From positions 62,001-126,000 of the forward strand of contig NZ_LRAC01000174.1 of assembly GCF_001517085.1 (NCBI RefSeq): a DNA stretch of 64,000 nt, in the 5' to 3' direction. How positions within the stretch are numbered: the stretch's first letter is position 1; every line of letters starts with the position of its first letter. The notes below the pieces were generated by a model. It was given only the letters and a program-made list of their open reading frames with translations. It was not told the origin of the DNA and ran no database searches. Shown here one piece after another: positions 10,757-19,282 of this stretch. Source of the stretch: Paenibacillus sp. DMB5 (GTDB lineage: Bacteria; Bacillota; Bacilli; Paenibacillales; Paenibacillaceae). A program made the translations under genes and the position numbers.

Positions 10757-11516
10757 TGAAGTCCTCTCCTCCTCTCCACTCCATTACAATGTCATCAAAC
10801 AGCTTCTCCTGATAGCAGAAGATCGCCTTCATCTTCATCAGCTCAAGAATCGCCAGGAAGGTAGTAACAATCTCATGCCGGTCCATGCTCTCATGCAAAA
10901 GCGCCGAAAACCGCAGTCGGCCGCCCATTCCCTTGCGCATCAGCGCCTCCGAAACATCACGGATCCGGTCCTTCACTGAAATTTCATCACGGGTAATCCG
11001 CTGATAAGACGTTCTTCTCGCCGCTTTGCTGAGCGCCTTGCGGAAAGCGGCGATCAGATCAGAGGTATGCAGTCCCTTGAGCGTATGATCAAGCTGGGCC
11101 GGCACAAAGGGACCCAGATCCTCCGGCTCCTTCGTAAAGATGAGGCTGCGTTCGCTTTCCATATCCATGAGCTGCACGGCAATGCTTTTGATTTTGCGGT
11201 ATTCGATCAGCCGCTCCACCAGCTCTGCACGCGGGTCATACCCGTCGTCCTCGTAATATTCGAAATCTTCAATCTCGATCACCGGCGGCTTGGGCAGCAG
11301 CAGCTTGCTCTTGATCGACAGCAGCGTTGCCGCCATGACGAGGAATTCGCTCGTAATATCCAGCTCAAGCTCCTGCATGCTGTGCAGGTATTCCATATAC
11401 TGCTCGGTGATCTCGCTGACCGGAATGTCCTGGATGTCGATTTCCGCCTTGTCAATTAAGTGTAAGAGCAGATCGAGCGGACCTTCGAACGTCTCCAGCT
11501 TGTACAATACAGTCAC
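10725..11516 (-). CDS. scpA: Segregation and condensation protein A
   Basis: 263 residues from a GTG with AGGGGG upstream; the open frame continues 27 codons upstream but the family begins at LYKLETFEGPLDLLLHLI. This kleisin has the N-terminal SMC-neck-binding helices, an acidic middle (IEDFEYYEDDGYDPRAEL) and a C-terminal winged helix (RHEIVTTFLAILELMK) that binds the SMC head. It works with ScpB, whose gene overlaps its 3' end. The rib operon lies upstream on the same strand, as in B. subtilis. Confidence 0.95.
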   Translation of the reverse strand: MTVLYKLETFEGPLDLLLHLIDKAEIDIQDIPVSEITEQYMEYLHSMQELELDITSEFLVMAATLLSIKSKLLLPKPPVIEIEDFEYYEDDGYDPRAELVERLIEYRKIKSIAVQLMDMESERSLIFTKEPEDLGPFVPAQLDHTLKGLHTSDLIAAFRKALSKAARRTSYQRITRDEISVKDRIRDVSEALMRKGMGGRLRFSALLHESMDRHEIVTTFLAILELMKMKAIFCYQEKLFDDIVMEWRGGEDFSGLQNAEINY

Positions 11517-11666
11517 GCGATTTCCCCCTGCAAAAAAAGTAAAGTGCAGCGCCGCTAAAAGGACGCTACACAAGTAGAAAGATTTCTTATAGTCCATGCT
11601 TTCTTCTTATACATATAAATAAGCACGAATCCGGTTAATCCGTCAAGAGGGGAGAGCTTATTCCGC

Positions 11667-12134
11667 TTACTTAAACAGCTTGTTGAGGTTGGCCATCTCG
11701 ATTGCGGAGGTAGCTGCGTCCCAGCCTTTGTTGCCCGCTTTGGTTCCGGAGCGCTCAATTGCCTGTTCGATATTCTCGGTAGTCACCACGCCGAAGATCG
11801 TCGGAACGCCTGTCTTGAGGTTAATGGCTGCCACACCCTTGGCAACCTCGTTGCACACATAGTCATAATGTGTCGTGGAACCGCGGATCACTGTACCCAG
11901 AGCGATTACCGCATCGTATTTGCCGCTTTCGGCCATTTTCTGGCAGATGAGCGGAATTTCAAATACGCCGGGAACCCAGGCCACATCTACCTCATCATCA
12001 GCAACCCCGTGGCGTTTGAATGCATCAAGTGCGCCGGACAGCAGCTTGCTCGTAATAAATTCATTGAAACGTCCTACCACTACACCGTAACGCAATCCTT
12101 CAGATACTAAATGTCCTTCAAAATAATTCGGCAT
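11667..12134 (-). CDS. ribH: 6,7-dimethyl-8-ribityllumazine synthase
   Basis: 155 residues, full length. It condenses 5-amino-6-ribitylaminouracil with 3,4-dihydroxy-2-butanone 4-phosphate to give the riboflavin precursor lumazine, usually as a 60-mer. Visible motifs are [34 protein letters not shown] (catalytic His) and [20 protein letters not shown]. It is the last gene of the riboflavin operon, 47 bases after ribBA. I saw no strong terminator after it. Confidence 0.97.
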   Translation of the reverse strand: MPNYFEGHLVSEGLRYGVVVGRFNEFITSKLLSGALDAFKRHGVADDEVDVAWVPGVFEIPLICQKMAESGKYDAVIALGTVIRGSTTHYDYVCNEVAKGVAAINLKTGVPTIFGVVTTENIEQAIERSGTKAGNKGWDAATSAIEMANLNKLFK

Positions 12135-12181
12135 TGTTCTTCATCAACCCTTCATTTGTAAGTTGGTTTTTTATGGTATTG

Positions 12182-13435
12182 TTAAGCTTTGGAATCTTCA
12201 TTCTGTTCAATATTGTCAAAAGACAGCAGATGGCCGAGCTTAGCCTGTTTGGTATGCAGATAGCCTGTATTGTCTTTGTTCTCCGGCATCTGGATCGGCA
12301 CACGTTCTACGACCTCAAGGCCGTAGCCCTCAAGCCCCTTGATCTTGCGCGGATTGTTGGTCAACAGCCGGATCTGGCGGACTCCAAGATCCTTGAGGAT
12401 CTGCGCGCCAATGCCGTAATCCCGCAGATCGGCCGGGAAGCCCAGCTTAAGGTTGGCATCAACGGTATCCAGTCCTTCTTCCTGCAGCTTATAGGCACGA
12501 AGCTTGTTGATCAGCCCGATGCCTCTGCCCTCCTGGCGCATATAGAGCAGCACGCCACGTCCCGCTTCTTCAATCTGGCGCAGCGCCGCTTCAAATTGAG
12601 GGCCGCAGTCGCAGCGGTGCGAATGGAAGACATCGCCCGTCAGACATTCGGAGTGTACGCGCACCAGCACAGGCTCATCACCGGAAATATCACCTTTGAC
12701 CAGAGCGACATGCTCCTTGTCATCCACTTCGTTCGTATAGGCAATGGTCTGGAACGTGCCGAAATCCGTCGGCAGGTTTACGGACACTTCACGGGTGACC
12801 AGCTGTTCCTTCTCATTGCGGTAATGGATCAGATCCTGGATGCTGATCAGCTTGAGATCATGCTTCTTCGCAATGTCCACAAGATCGGGCAGACGGGCCA
12901 TCGTTCCGTCCGCCTTGACCACTTCACAGATAACGCCCGCCGGGTAAGATCCGCACATGCGGGCCAGATCAACAGCAGCCTCGGTATGGCCTGAACGGCG
13001 CAGTACACCGCCCTTTTTGGCAATCAGCGGGAACATATGGCCGGGTTTGCGGAAATCTGCCGGCTTCGCATCCGGATCCATCAGGGCTTTAATTGTCAGG
13101 GAACGCTCGCCCGCGGAAATTCCGGTGGTCGTACTGACATGGTCAACCGATACGGTGAAGGCAGTGCCGTGGTTATCTGTGTTGTGGGTAACCATCGGCT
13201 GCAGATCTAGCTCCTCCGCACGCTCCGCCGTGATCGGTACACAGACGAGACCGCGGCCTTCCGTAATCATAAAATTAATAACCTCGGGCGTGGCCCGTTC
13301 AGCCAGGGCAACGAAATCCCCCTCATTCTCACGGTCCTCGTCATCGACCACGATGATAACCTTTCCGCGCATCAGATCATAGATGGCGTCTTCAATCCGG
13401 TTCAAAACACTGTCTTGCATGCCGTTCTCGCTCAT
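12182..13435 (-). CDS. ribBA: Bifunctional DHBP synthase / GTP cyclohydrolase II
   Basis: 417 residues. Residues 1-210 are the 3,4-dihydroxy-2-butanone 4-phosphate synthase domain ([34 protein letters not shown]). Residues 211-417 are GTP cyclohydrolase II, with the zinc ligands in [17 protein letters not shown] and the catalytic [12 protein letters not shown]. It supplies both starting compounds of riboflavin synthesis. ATG follows AGGAGG by eight bases. It lies between ribE and ribH under the FMN riboswitch. Confidence 0.97.
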   Translation of the reverse strand: MSENGMQDSVLNRIEDAIYDLMRGKVIIVVDDEDRENEGDFVALAERATPEVINFMITEGRGLVCVPITAERAEELDLQPMVTHNTDNHGTAFTVSVDHVSTTTGISAGERSLTIKALMDPDAKPADFRKPGHMFPLIAKKGGVLRRSGHTEAAVDLARMCGSYPAGVICEVVKADGTMARLPDLVDIAKKHDLKLISIQDLIHYRNEKEQLVTREVSVNLPTDFGTFQTIAYTNEVDDKEHVALVKGDISGDEPVLVRVHSECLTGDVFHSHRCDCGPQFEAALRQIEEAGRGVLLYMRQEGRGIGLINKLRAYKLQEEGLDTVDANLKLGFPADLRDYGIGAQILKDLGVRQIRLLTNNPRKIKGLEGYGLEVVERVPIQMPENKDNTGYLHTKQAKLGHLLSFDNIEQNEDSKA

Positions 13436-13585
13436 AGTCCTGTCCTCCTGTCAGCTCTACGCAGCAATACCTGCCGCTGTAAAGCAGAATAGTCTGAAGA
13501 TAAGAAAGTAAATACTTTGCTTATCCTTATCATTCCGCAGAGCCGGACACCGCCCGGTTTAGGACGGCGCAGCCGCTTCTGCTTG

Positions 13586-14251
13586 TTATACAAACCCGTT
13601 CGCCGCCAGAAAATCACGGCTGATCCGGGAGCTGCTCTCTTCTTCCCCACTGCCGGCTCCTCTATAATGCAGAAGATGATCGACATATTTGCCCAGCACA
13701 TCACACTCGATATTGATGCTGTCGCCCGGGCGCTTATGGTTCAGCACTGTTTCACCGAGCGTATGGGGAATGATTGATACGGTGAAGGCCGAGGATGAGG
13801 TGCTTACTACAGTCAGACTGATACCGTCAAGCGTAATGGAGCCTTTGGGGATGATGTATTTAAACAACGATCCCTTGTCCGGCGTAATTTCGAACACGAC
13901 TGCGTTCTGGTCACGCTTGACGCTGCGGATTTCACCTGTACCATCCACATGCCCCTGGACGATATGCCCGCCGAAACGGCCGCCGGCCGCCATCGCCCGC
14001 TCCAGATTCATCCGGCTCCCGCTGCGCAGCTCCCTGAGGTTACTGTTGCGGTAGGTTTGAGGCATGACATCCACGGTAAAAGAATGCTCGCTAATCGATG
14101 TCGCCGTCAGGCAGACGCCATTCACAGCCACACTGTCGCCGATTTTCAGATCACTCATGATCTGCGAGGCGCCGATATTAAGCACCATCATCTCCCCGCC
14201 GCTGCTGACACCGCGCAGTATGCCGATCTCCTCAATCAATCCGGTGAACAT
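13586..14251 (-). CDS. ribE: Riboflavin synthase (alpha chain)
   Basis: 221 residues with the two lumazine-binding repeats of the family. The first starts MFTGLIEEIG with SVAVNGVCLTAT; the second is GGHIVQGHVDGTGEI with ITLDGISLTVV. It dismutates two lumazine molecules into riboflavin and the pyrimidine precursor. The C-terminal tail after LLHYRGAGSGEEESSS is variable. ATG follows AGGAGGGG. It sits between ribD and ribBA in the operon. Confidence 0.96.
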   Translation of the reverse strand: MFTGLIEEIGILRGVSSGGEMMVLNIGASQIMSDLKIGDSVAVNGVCLTATSISEHSFTVDVMPQTYRNSNLRELRSGSRMNLERAMAAGGRFGGHIVQGHVDGTGEIRSVKRDQNAVVFEITPDKGSLFKYIIPKGSITLDGISLTVVSTSSSAFTVSIIPHTLGETVLNHKRPGDSINIECDVLGKYVDHLLHYRGAGSGEEESSSRISRDFLAANGFV

Positions 14252-14327
14252 GTGATCCCCTCCTGAAAGATTACTTCTGTAACACTAGATTTATCTGTAA
14301 TACTTCCTGCCAAAACATCCGCCTGTA

Positions 14328-15428
14328 CTAGCGGACCGGTGTACCGCTGATACAGACATTATCCCCGAGGACCTCAACTTCCAATCCCTCAAGTGTGATT
14401 GCTTCTTTCATCAGTGCCACACCCGGAAAATCAAAGGTTCCCGGAGCTTCGGCTCCGCCGCCGACAATCTTCGGTGCATAGAACAGAACCACCCGGTCAA
14501 CCAGCCCGCTCTGCAGCATCGAGCCGTTCAGCGTTCCTCCGCCTTCGAGCAGAATGGAGCCGATCTCCATCTCGCCAAGCGTGATCATCGCCGCCTTGAG
14601 GTCCACCCGCGGCCCGTCGCCGCAGGTTATTACCGATATGCCCGCTGCTTCCAGCGCCGCTTTTTTAGCGGGATCGGCTGCCGTTGTCGTCACGATAATC
14701 GTCGGCGCCTGGCCGTCCGTGACGACGTTAGCGTCCAGCGGAGTCCGCAGGCCGGAGTCAATGACGATGCGCACCGGATGAAGCCCGGGAACCTCAAGCC
14801 GTGTAGTCAGCGAAGGATTGTCTGCAATTACCGTGCCCACACCCACCATAATCCCCTGATGGCGGTGCCGCAGCGTATGTACAATTTCCCGTGCCTGTCC
14901 GTTCGATATCCATTTGCTGTCACCGGTCCTTGTAGCAAGTTTACCGTCCAGCGTGCTTGCGCTCTTCAGGGTTACAAACGGCTGCTTCGTCAAAATATAC
15001 TTGATGAACCGTTCATTGAGCCTCAGGGCGCGGCTTCTCAGCAGTCCGACCTCGACATCGATTCCCGCTTCACGCAGCATCTCAAAGCCCCGTCCCGCCA
15101 CCTGCGGATTAGGGTCTTCACAGGCAACGACGACCCGCGCAACCCCTTCGTCGATCAGCCGCTGGCTGCAGGGCGGCGTCTTGCCGTAATGGCTGCACGG
15201 CTCCAGCGTGACATAGGCGGTGCTCCCCTGCGCCTTTCCCGCAGCCATGTTAAGCGCATGCACCTCAGCATGGCCTGTGCCGCGCTGCAGATGTGTACCC
15301 AGGCCGATCACAGCACCGTCCTTTACGACAACACAGCCGACAACCGGGTTAATGCCGGTCTGTCCCTGCGCTCTTTCCGCCATATCAAGCGCAAGCGACA
15401 TATAAAACTCGTCATTCATAATATTCAT
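14328..15428 (-). CDS. ribD: Bifunctional riboflavin deaminase/reductase RibD
   Basis: 366 residues from the ATG six bases after GGAGG (MNIMNDEFYMSLAL). Residues 1-145 form the deaminase domain with zinc motifs HAEVHAL and LEPCSHYGKTPPC. Residues 146-366 form the reductase domain (VTLKSASTLDGKLATRTGDSKWI, ILLEGGGTLNGSML). It performs the second and third steps from GTP towards riboflavin. It is the first gene of the operon, directly after the FMN riboswitch and its terminator. Confidence 0.97.
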   Translation of the reverse strand: MNIMNDEFYMSLALDMAERAQGQTGINPVVGCVVVKDGAVIGLGTHLQRGTGHAEVHALNMAAGKAQGSTAYVTLEPCSHYGKTPPCSQRLIDEGVARVVVACEDPNPQVAGRGFEMLREAGIDVEVGLLRSRALRLNERFIKYILTKQPFVTLKSASTLDGKLATRTGDSKWISNGQAREIVHTLRHRHQGIMVGVGTVIADNPSLTTRLEVPGLHPVRIVIDSGLRTPLDANVVTDGQAPTIIVTTTAADPAKKAALEAAGISVITCGDGPRVDLKAAMITLGEMEIGSILLEGGGTLNGSMLQSGLVDRVVLFYAPKIVGGGAEAPGTFDFPGVALMKEAITLEGLEVEVLGDNVCISGTPVR

Positions 15429-15473
15429 GATCTGCCTCCAATCTCTGCTAATGGCCTTCAGGCCTGAATAAAC

Positions 15474-15516
15474 AAAAAACCCGTCCTCAATCTCCAGGTG
15501 GAGTTCAAGACGGGAT
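15474..15516 (-). terminator. Expression-platform terminator of the ribD FMN riboswitch
   Basis: Minus-strand CCCGTCTTGAACTCC pairs with GGAGATTGAGGACGGG around ACCT, then TTTTTTG. It lies between the aptamer and ribD, where FMN-induced termination is expected. Confidence 0.88.
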
Positions 15517-15649
15517 ATACGAGAGTTTACCGGCAATTCAAATAAAATGATGCGTAAATAAGCCCCTTCACCAGTGATTGTGAAAGTTCGCACATATTAT
15601 TAGGGAATACACCAGTGCGCCTGCCCGTTCAGTGGCAGTACGCTATTCT

Positions 15650-15815
15650 CTCCTTCTTCCATCCAGACTATACTGTCGGTCCCGGATTTGCACCGGGTCC
15701 ACCGTCCGTACCAAAGGATACGACGCGGGTAGCGGACTAAGCACGCGCAGGCTGTAACAGCCAATACACAGTGACATCACCGCCGGTAGGGAATTACACC
15801 CTGCCCTGAAGGATC
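15650..15815 (-). ncRNA. FMN riboswitch (RFN element) upstream of ribD
   Basis: On the minus strand the conserved parts appear in order: ATCCTTCAGGGCAGGGTG, ATTCCCTACCGGCGGTGA, AGTCCGCTACCCGC, GGACCCGGTGCAAATCCGGG, ACCGACAGTATAGTC and TGGATGGAAGAAGGAG. FMN binding would stop transcription of the riboflavin operon. Confidence 0.97.
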
Positions 15816-15979
15816 AAACCAGTATGAAATTAGTATCATCGAATACTGCACGTCATTAACAATGACTAAAATAAAGTTAGCACTATACGGTCAAAAAAGC
15901 AAGCAGATCGTGCATACCTACAGCCAGGCAATGCTGCCCGGCATAGCCTAAAACCATAGCTTGTACGCCATCTAAAAGT

Positions 15980-16374
15980 CTATGCTTCCCCTTGCTTGTT
16001 AGCTTTCAGCAAATCGCGGATTTCTGTCAGCAGGGCAATTTCCGGATCAGGTGCAGGGGTCTCTACAACCTCAACTTTTACAGTTTCCTTCTGCTTGAAC
16101 CGGTTGGCCACCTTGACTACCATGAAAATTGAGAACGAAATAATAAAGAAATCCACCACGCTCTGCAGGAATATCCCGTATTTCACCTCGGCATCAAGGT
16201 AGGTAAAAGTGAGCTTTTCAAGGTCAATACCGCCGCTGAGCAAGCCTGCAAGGGGCATAATAATGTCGGCTACCAGCGAGGATACAATTTTGCCGAAGGC
16301 GCCCCGATGACTACCGCAACTGCCAAATCCAGCACATTTCCCTTGATCGCAAAGCTTTTAAATTCCTTCCACAT
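15980..16374 (-). pseudogene. mscL: Large-conductance mechanosensitive channel, frameshifted
   Basis: Two frames together encode a normal MscL of about 131 residues. The N-terminal part (from ATG at 16374, [20 protein letters not shown]) runs to VVIGA and then breaks. The rest ([20 protein letters not shown]..., then FLQSVVDFFIISFSIFMVVK and a charged C-terminal helix) is in another frame. Restoring one G or C in the GGCGCC near 16298-16304 gives the canonical [21 protein letters not shown]. MscL is a pentameric membrane channel that opens on hypo-osmotic shock. A sequence error is the likeliest cause of the break. Confidence 0.88.
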
Positions 16375-16412
16375 TCCATTTCCCCCGATAATTTGATTTT
16401 AGTTATTATAGC

Positions 16413-16450
16413 ATTAAAAAAGCAAAGCCGGGAACTTCCGGTTCTGCTTC
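16413..16450 (-). terminator. Terminator after the XRE/TPR regulator gene
   Basis: Minus-strand GCAGAACCGGAAGTTCCCGG pairs back through CCGG and GCTTTGC, then runs into TTTTTT, about 30 bases past the stop at 16481. Confidence 0.75.
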
Positions 16451-16480
16451 TTTTGCGCTGCAGCCATAACTGGGCCTATA

Positions 16481-17701
16481 CTACTGCCGGTGCAGCTCAT
16501 GGTAAGTCTCCCGGATGAACGTGCAAAATACGGAAGAAGGATAGTTCTGTACACGCTCATAAGCAATCTCTGACTGCTGGCGTGCTTCCTCCAGCTTCCC
16601 GGCTCTGGCATAGATTCTGGCTTTATAGGCATAGGAAGTGAATACGGCCGCGCGGTCCAGCGGATGGTGGACATCATCGGTAAGGGTAACTTTGGATAAC
16701 AGCTCCAGCGCCTCCTCATCCCGCCCCAGATAATACAGGGCTGTTCCCGCTGCCAGGCTGCGGCTGGATAAATACCTGTCCCCTTCTGCCTGAAACTGTT
16801 CTCCAATCCTCAGAGCATCCTCGTACCGCTGCTCCGCATTCGCCTGCCTCATCTGGGCCAGCTTCAGCAGCTGTACGGACAATCTGTCCTCTGACAGCTC
16901 AACATACAGCCGCGATTTCTCCAGGTAATGTCCCGCTTCCTCCAGGCTTCCGGCCATGAGGGCAAGATTGGATAACACACGGTAAAAATGGTCTGTCAAA
17001 TAATATACGCCTTCTTCACGTGACAGTGCAATGGCATCCAGTGCCGCTTTCCGGCTCCCGCTGTAATCTCCCAGGGCGGATAGAGTAACGCTCTCTGCGT
17101 AATGGAGGTCCAGCTCGAACAGAAAATTGTTGCCGACTTTTTTGCTCATATATTCTTTCCTGACACGCAAAATAAGCGCAAGACTCTCTTGATACCTGCC
17201 TTGTGTAAACAGCAGCGCGTAGGTCAGATACTGGACTTTAGCGCTCTCCACAAATAATCCGAACCGTTCGTAGATCTCAGTAGCCCTTGCGACCGCCTCT
17301 TCCCCTCCTGCACTCCCTGTATAATAGCAGGCAGCCACATAGAACTCCATCAGCCGGGCGGCATCGACCGTCACCGGGAGCTTTGCATCCAGCAGCGGCT
17401 TTACTCTGGAGACAACCGCTTTATAGTTTTTCTGCTTGAACTGGACTTCAATATCGCGTACCAGCCGGGCCAGCTCAGCACCCTGATCATCCTCCAGGAA
17501 GTAACCGGCGTCTACTCCAAGACGCTCAGCCAGAATCTGCAGGCTGCGCATAGAGGGCATGGCACGGCCGTTCTCGATCTGGCTGAGCATGCTTTTGGTC
17601 ATCGCTTCTCCGGCCAGCTCGCTCTGTGTAAGCCCTTTGGATTGGCGTAATGCTTTTATTTTATCCCCGATTGTCTGTTTAGTTGTCATCTGTTTAGCCA
17701 T
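16481..17701 (-). CDS. XRE family transcriptional regulator with TPR-like C-terminus
   Basis: 406 residues. A helix-turn-helix XRE domain lies at residues 10-68 (KALRQSKGLTQSELAGEAMTK, then SQIENGRAMPSMRSLQILAERL). The rest (80-406) is a run of helical hairpins with TPR character, as in Rap/PlcR/NprR-like sensors. Regulators of this shape often bind a peptide or protein partner; none is seen here. It is transcribed away from an MFS pump gene, with two copies of a palindrome-like site between them, so it probably controls the pump and itself. The start could also be the internal ATG before TTKQTIG. Confidence 0.85.
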   Translation of the reverse strand: MAKQMTTKQTIGDKIKALRQSKGLTQSELAGEAMTKSMLSQIENGRAMPSMRSLQILAERLGVDAGYFLEDDQGAELARLVRDIEVQFKQKNYKAVVSRVKPLLDAKLPVTVDAARLMEFYVAACYYTGSAGGEEAVARATEIYERFGLFVESAKVQYLTYALLFTQGRYQESLALILRVRKEYMSKKVGNNFLFELDLHYAESVTLSALGDYSGSRKAALDAIALSREEGVYYLTDHFYRVLSNLALMAGSLEEAGHYLEKSRLYVELSEDRLSVQLLKLAQMRQANAEQRYEDALRIGEQFQAEGDRYLSSRSLAAGTALYYLGRDEEALELLSKVTLTDDVHHPLDRAAVFTSYAYKARIYARAGKLEEARQQSEIAYERVQNYPSSVFCTFIRETYHELHRQ

Positions 17702-17756
17702 CCTTATGTCTGTCTTTCTACCAGTATAACTTAATTTCCCGGTAAGAAAAAATAAA

Positions 17757-17830
17757 GTTTAATAAAATTTAACTTTATATTGCAATTACATGCTAGCACA
17801 CATACAATATGTTTAATATAATTTAACTTT
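17757..17830. promoter_or_regulatory. Two repeated operator-like sites in the divergent promoter region
   Basis: GTTTAATAAAATTTAACTTT at 17757-17776 recurs at 17811-17830 with one change. Each copy is itself a near-palindrome (AGTTTAAT / ATTTAACT). The starts are 54 bases apart, close to five helical turns. They are likely binding sites for the adjacent XRE regulator. Confidence 0.55.
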
Positions 17831-17851
17831 CGTTTTTAAGGAGTGCTGTTT

Positions 17852-19183
17852 ATGGTAAAGGAAAAAAGCTTTTGGGCTGCTCCAGGCAACCGGAATATGC
17901 TGCTGTTCTTTACAGCCAAGCTCGCTTCAATTCTCGGCTCCGGTATGTACACTTTTGTAGTGGGGCTGTATATCCTGAAGCTCACAGGCTCCGGGAGCAG
18001 CTTCGCCGTTACGATGGTCTGCGGAATGCTGCCGCGGATTGTACTCGCCCCCTTTGCCGGCGTGATGGCGGACCGGATGAACCGCCGCCGGCTGCTGATT
18101 TACTCAGACCTCGGCGCCGTATTAACGCTGCTGCTGGCTTATCTGACAGTCTCGCTGAACGGAGTCACACTGCCGCCTGTTTACGTGACCCTCGTTCTGC
18201 TCTCAGTCTGTTCTACCTTTTACGGCATTGCCGTCTCCTCTTCCCTGCTCCAGCTTGTAGAGGCAGATTCTCTCCAGCGTGCCGGATCGCTCAATCAGAT
18301 CGCCGGCTCCATTGGCGGCCTGCTCGCACCTGTTCTGGGCGGCATGCTGTATGCCACCGTTCAGCTGGAGCTGTTCCTGCTGCTTAATGCTGCAGGCTTT
18401 GCGGTCTCTACCCTCATGAGCTTCGGCCTCAAGTTCAAACCGGCGGCAAACTCAGATGCTTCCGCTCACGCGCACAAGCCATTGCCGGATAAGTCTGCCG
18501 GCCGCACTGTGCTGACTGAGTTCCGCAGCAGTCTGGCCGGCGGAATATCCTACGTCTTTAAAAAGCCCGTCATCCGCTCCGTTATGATTATCGTCTTCTG
18601 GGTCAATTTCTTCGTCGTTTCCCTGAATGTAGTCCTGCCTTATGCCGTTGTTCAGACGCTATCCCTCAGCTCCGGACAATATGGCACCATTAATGCGATG
18701 CTCGCCGCAGGCATGCTGGCGATGTCGCTGCTGCTGACCGTCCGCCGCCAGAGCAGCAGTCCGACCAGTTCATTGATCCGCGGCCTGCTTATGCTCGGAC
18801 TGCTGTTCCTTGCGCTGGCCTTGCCGCTGATCGTTGATTTAAGCCGTACCGGGACTTTTATCTATCTGATGGCCATGCTGTTTATGGTCGGCTCCACCGT
18901 AATGAATATCAATATACCGGTGCAGGTGTATCTTCAGAAGACGGTTGAGTCTGCCTATCTCGGAAGAGTATTTGCCGTCGTGGAGACAGCCTCCGGGGCG
19001 ATCGCTCCGGCAGGAATGATCCTCTACGGGGTGCTTGTAGACTCGGTTCCTCCCTCCATCCTGCTCGGAGTTTCCGGCTTGTCAATCCTGCTGGTCACTT
19101 GGCTCGGCTCCAGAAGCCTGAAACGCGGCATCGGACAGGAAGTAACGCAGCAGCGGGAAAGCGCGGTGCAGCTTCCTACCTGA
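17852..19183 (+). CDS. MFS transporter, probable drug or macrolide exporter
   Basis: 443 residues with about 12 membrane spans. The loop 2-3 signature (GVMADRMNRRRLLI) and the shape of the first helices (MLLFFTAKLASILGSGMYTFVVGLYI) match the MFS_3/Mef-EntS group of proton-driven exporters. A polar loop near residues 195-220 splits the two halves. I chose ATG (MVKEKSFW) because AAGGAG lies eight bases upstream. It is divergent from the XRE/TPR regulator, which suggests an inducible pump. The substrate cannot be told from sequence. Confidence 0.87.
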   Translation: MVKEKSFWAAPGNRNMLLFFTAKLASILGSGMYTFVVGLYILKLTGSGSSFAVTMVCGMLPRIVLAPFAGVMADRMNRRRLLIYSDLGAVLTLLLAYLTVSLNGVTLPPVYVTLVLLSVCSTFYGIAVSSSLLQLVEADSLQRAGSLNQIAGSIGGLLAPVLGGMLYATVQLELFLLLNAAGFAVSTLMSFGLKFKPAANSDASAHAHKPLPDKSAGRTVLTEFRSSLAGGISYVFKKPVIRSVMIIVFWVNFFVVSLNVVLPYAVVQTLSLSSGQYGTINAMLAAGMLAMSLLLTVRRQSSSPTSSLIRGLLMLGLLFLALALPLIVDLSRTGTFIYLMAMLFMVGSTVMNINIPVQVYLQKTVESAYLGRVFAVVETASGAIAPAGMILYGVLVDSVPPSILLGVSGLSILLVTWLGSRSLKRGIGQEVTQQRESAVQLPT

Positions 19184-19213
19184 GGCTACATCATGAATGC
19201 CGCCGGAAACAAT

Positions 19214-19248
19214 AAAAAAGCCTGCGGCATATATCGCCGCAGGCTTTC
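19214..19248. terminator. Bidirectional terminator between the MFS and adhesin genes
   Basis: AGCCTGCGGC and GCCGCAGGCT form a perfect 10-bp stem with loop ATATATC. It is preceded by AAAAAA and followed by TTTCTG, so it can serve both converging genes. Confidence 0.9.
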
Positions 19249-19282
19249 TGCTGTAGCTGACCATGGGATCAGCACATTTGAA

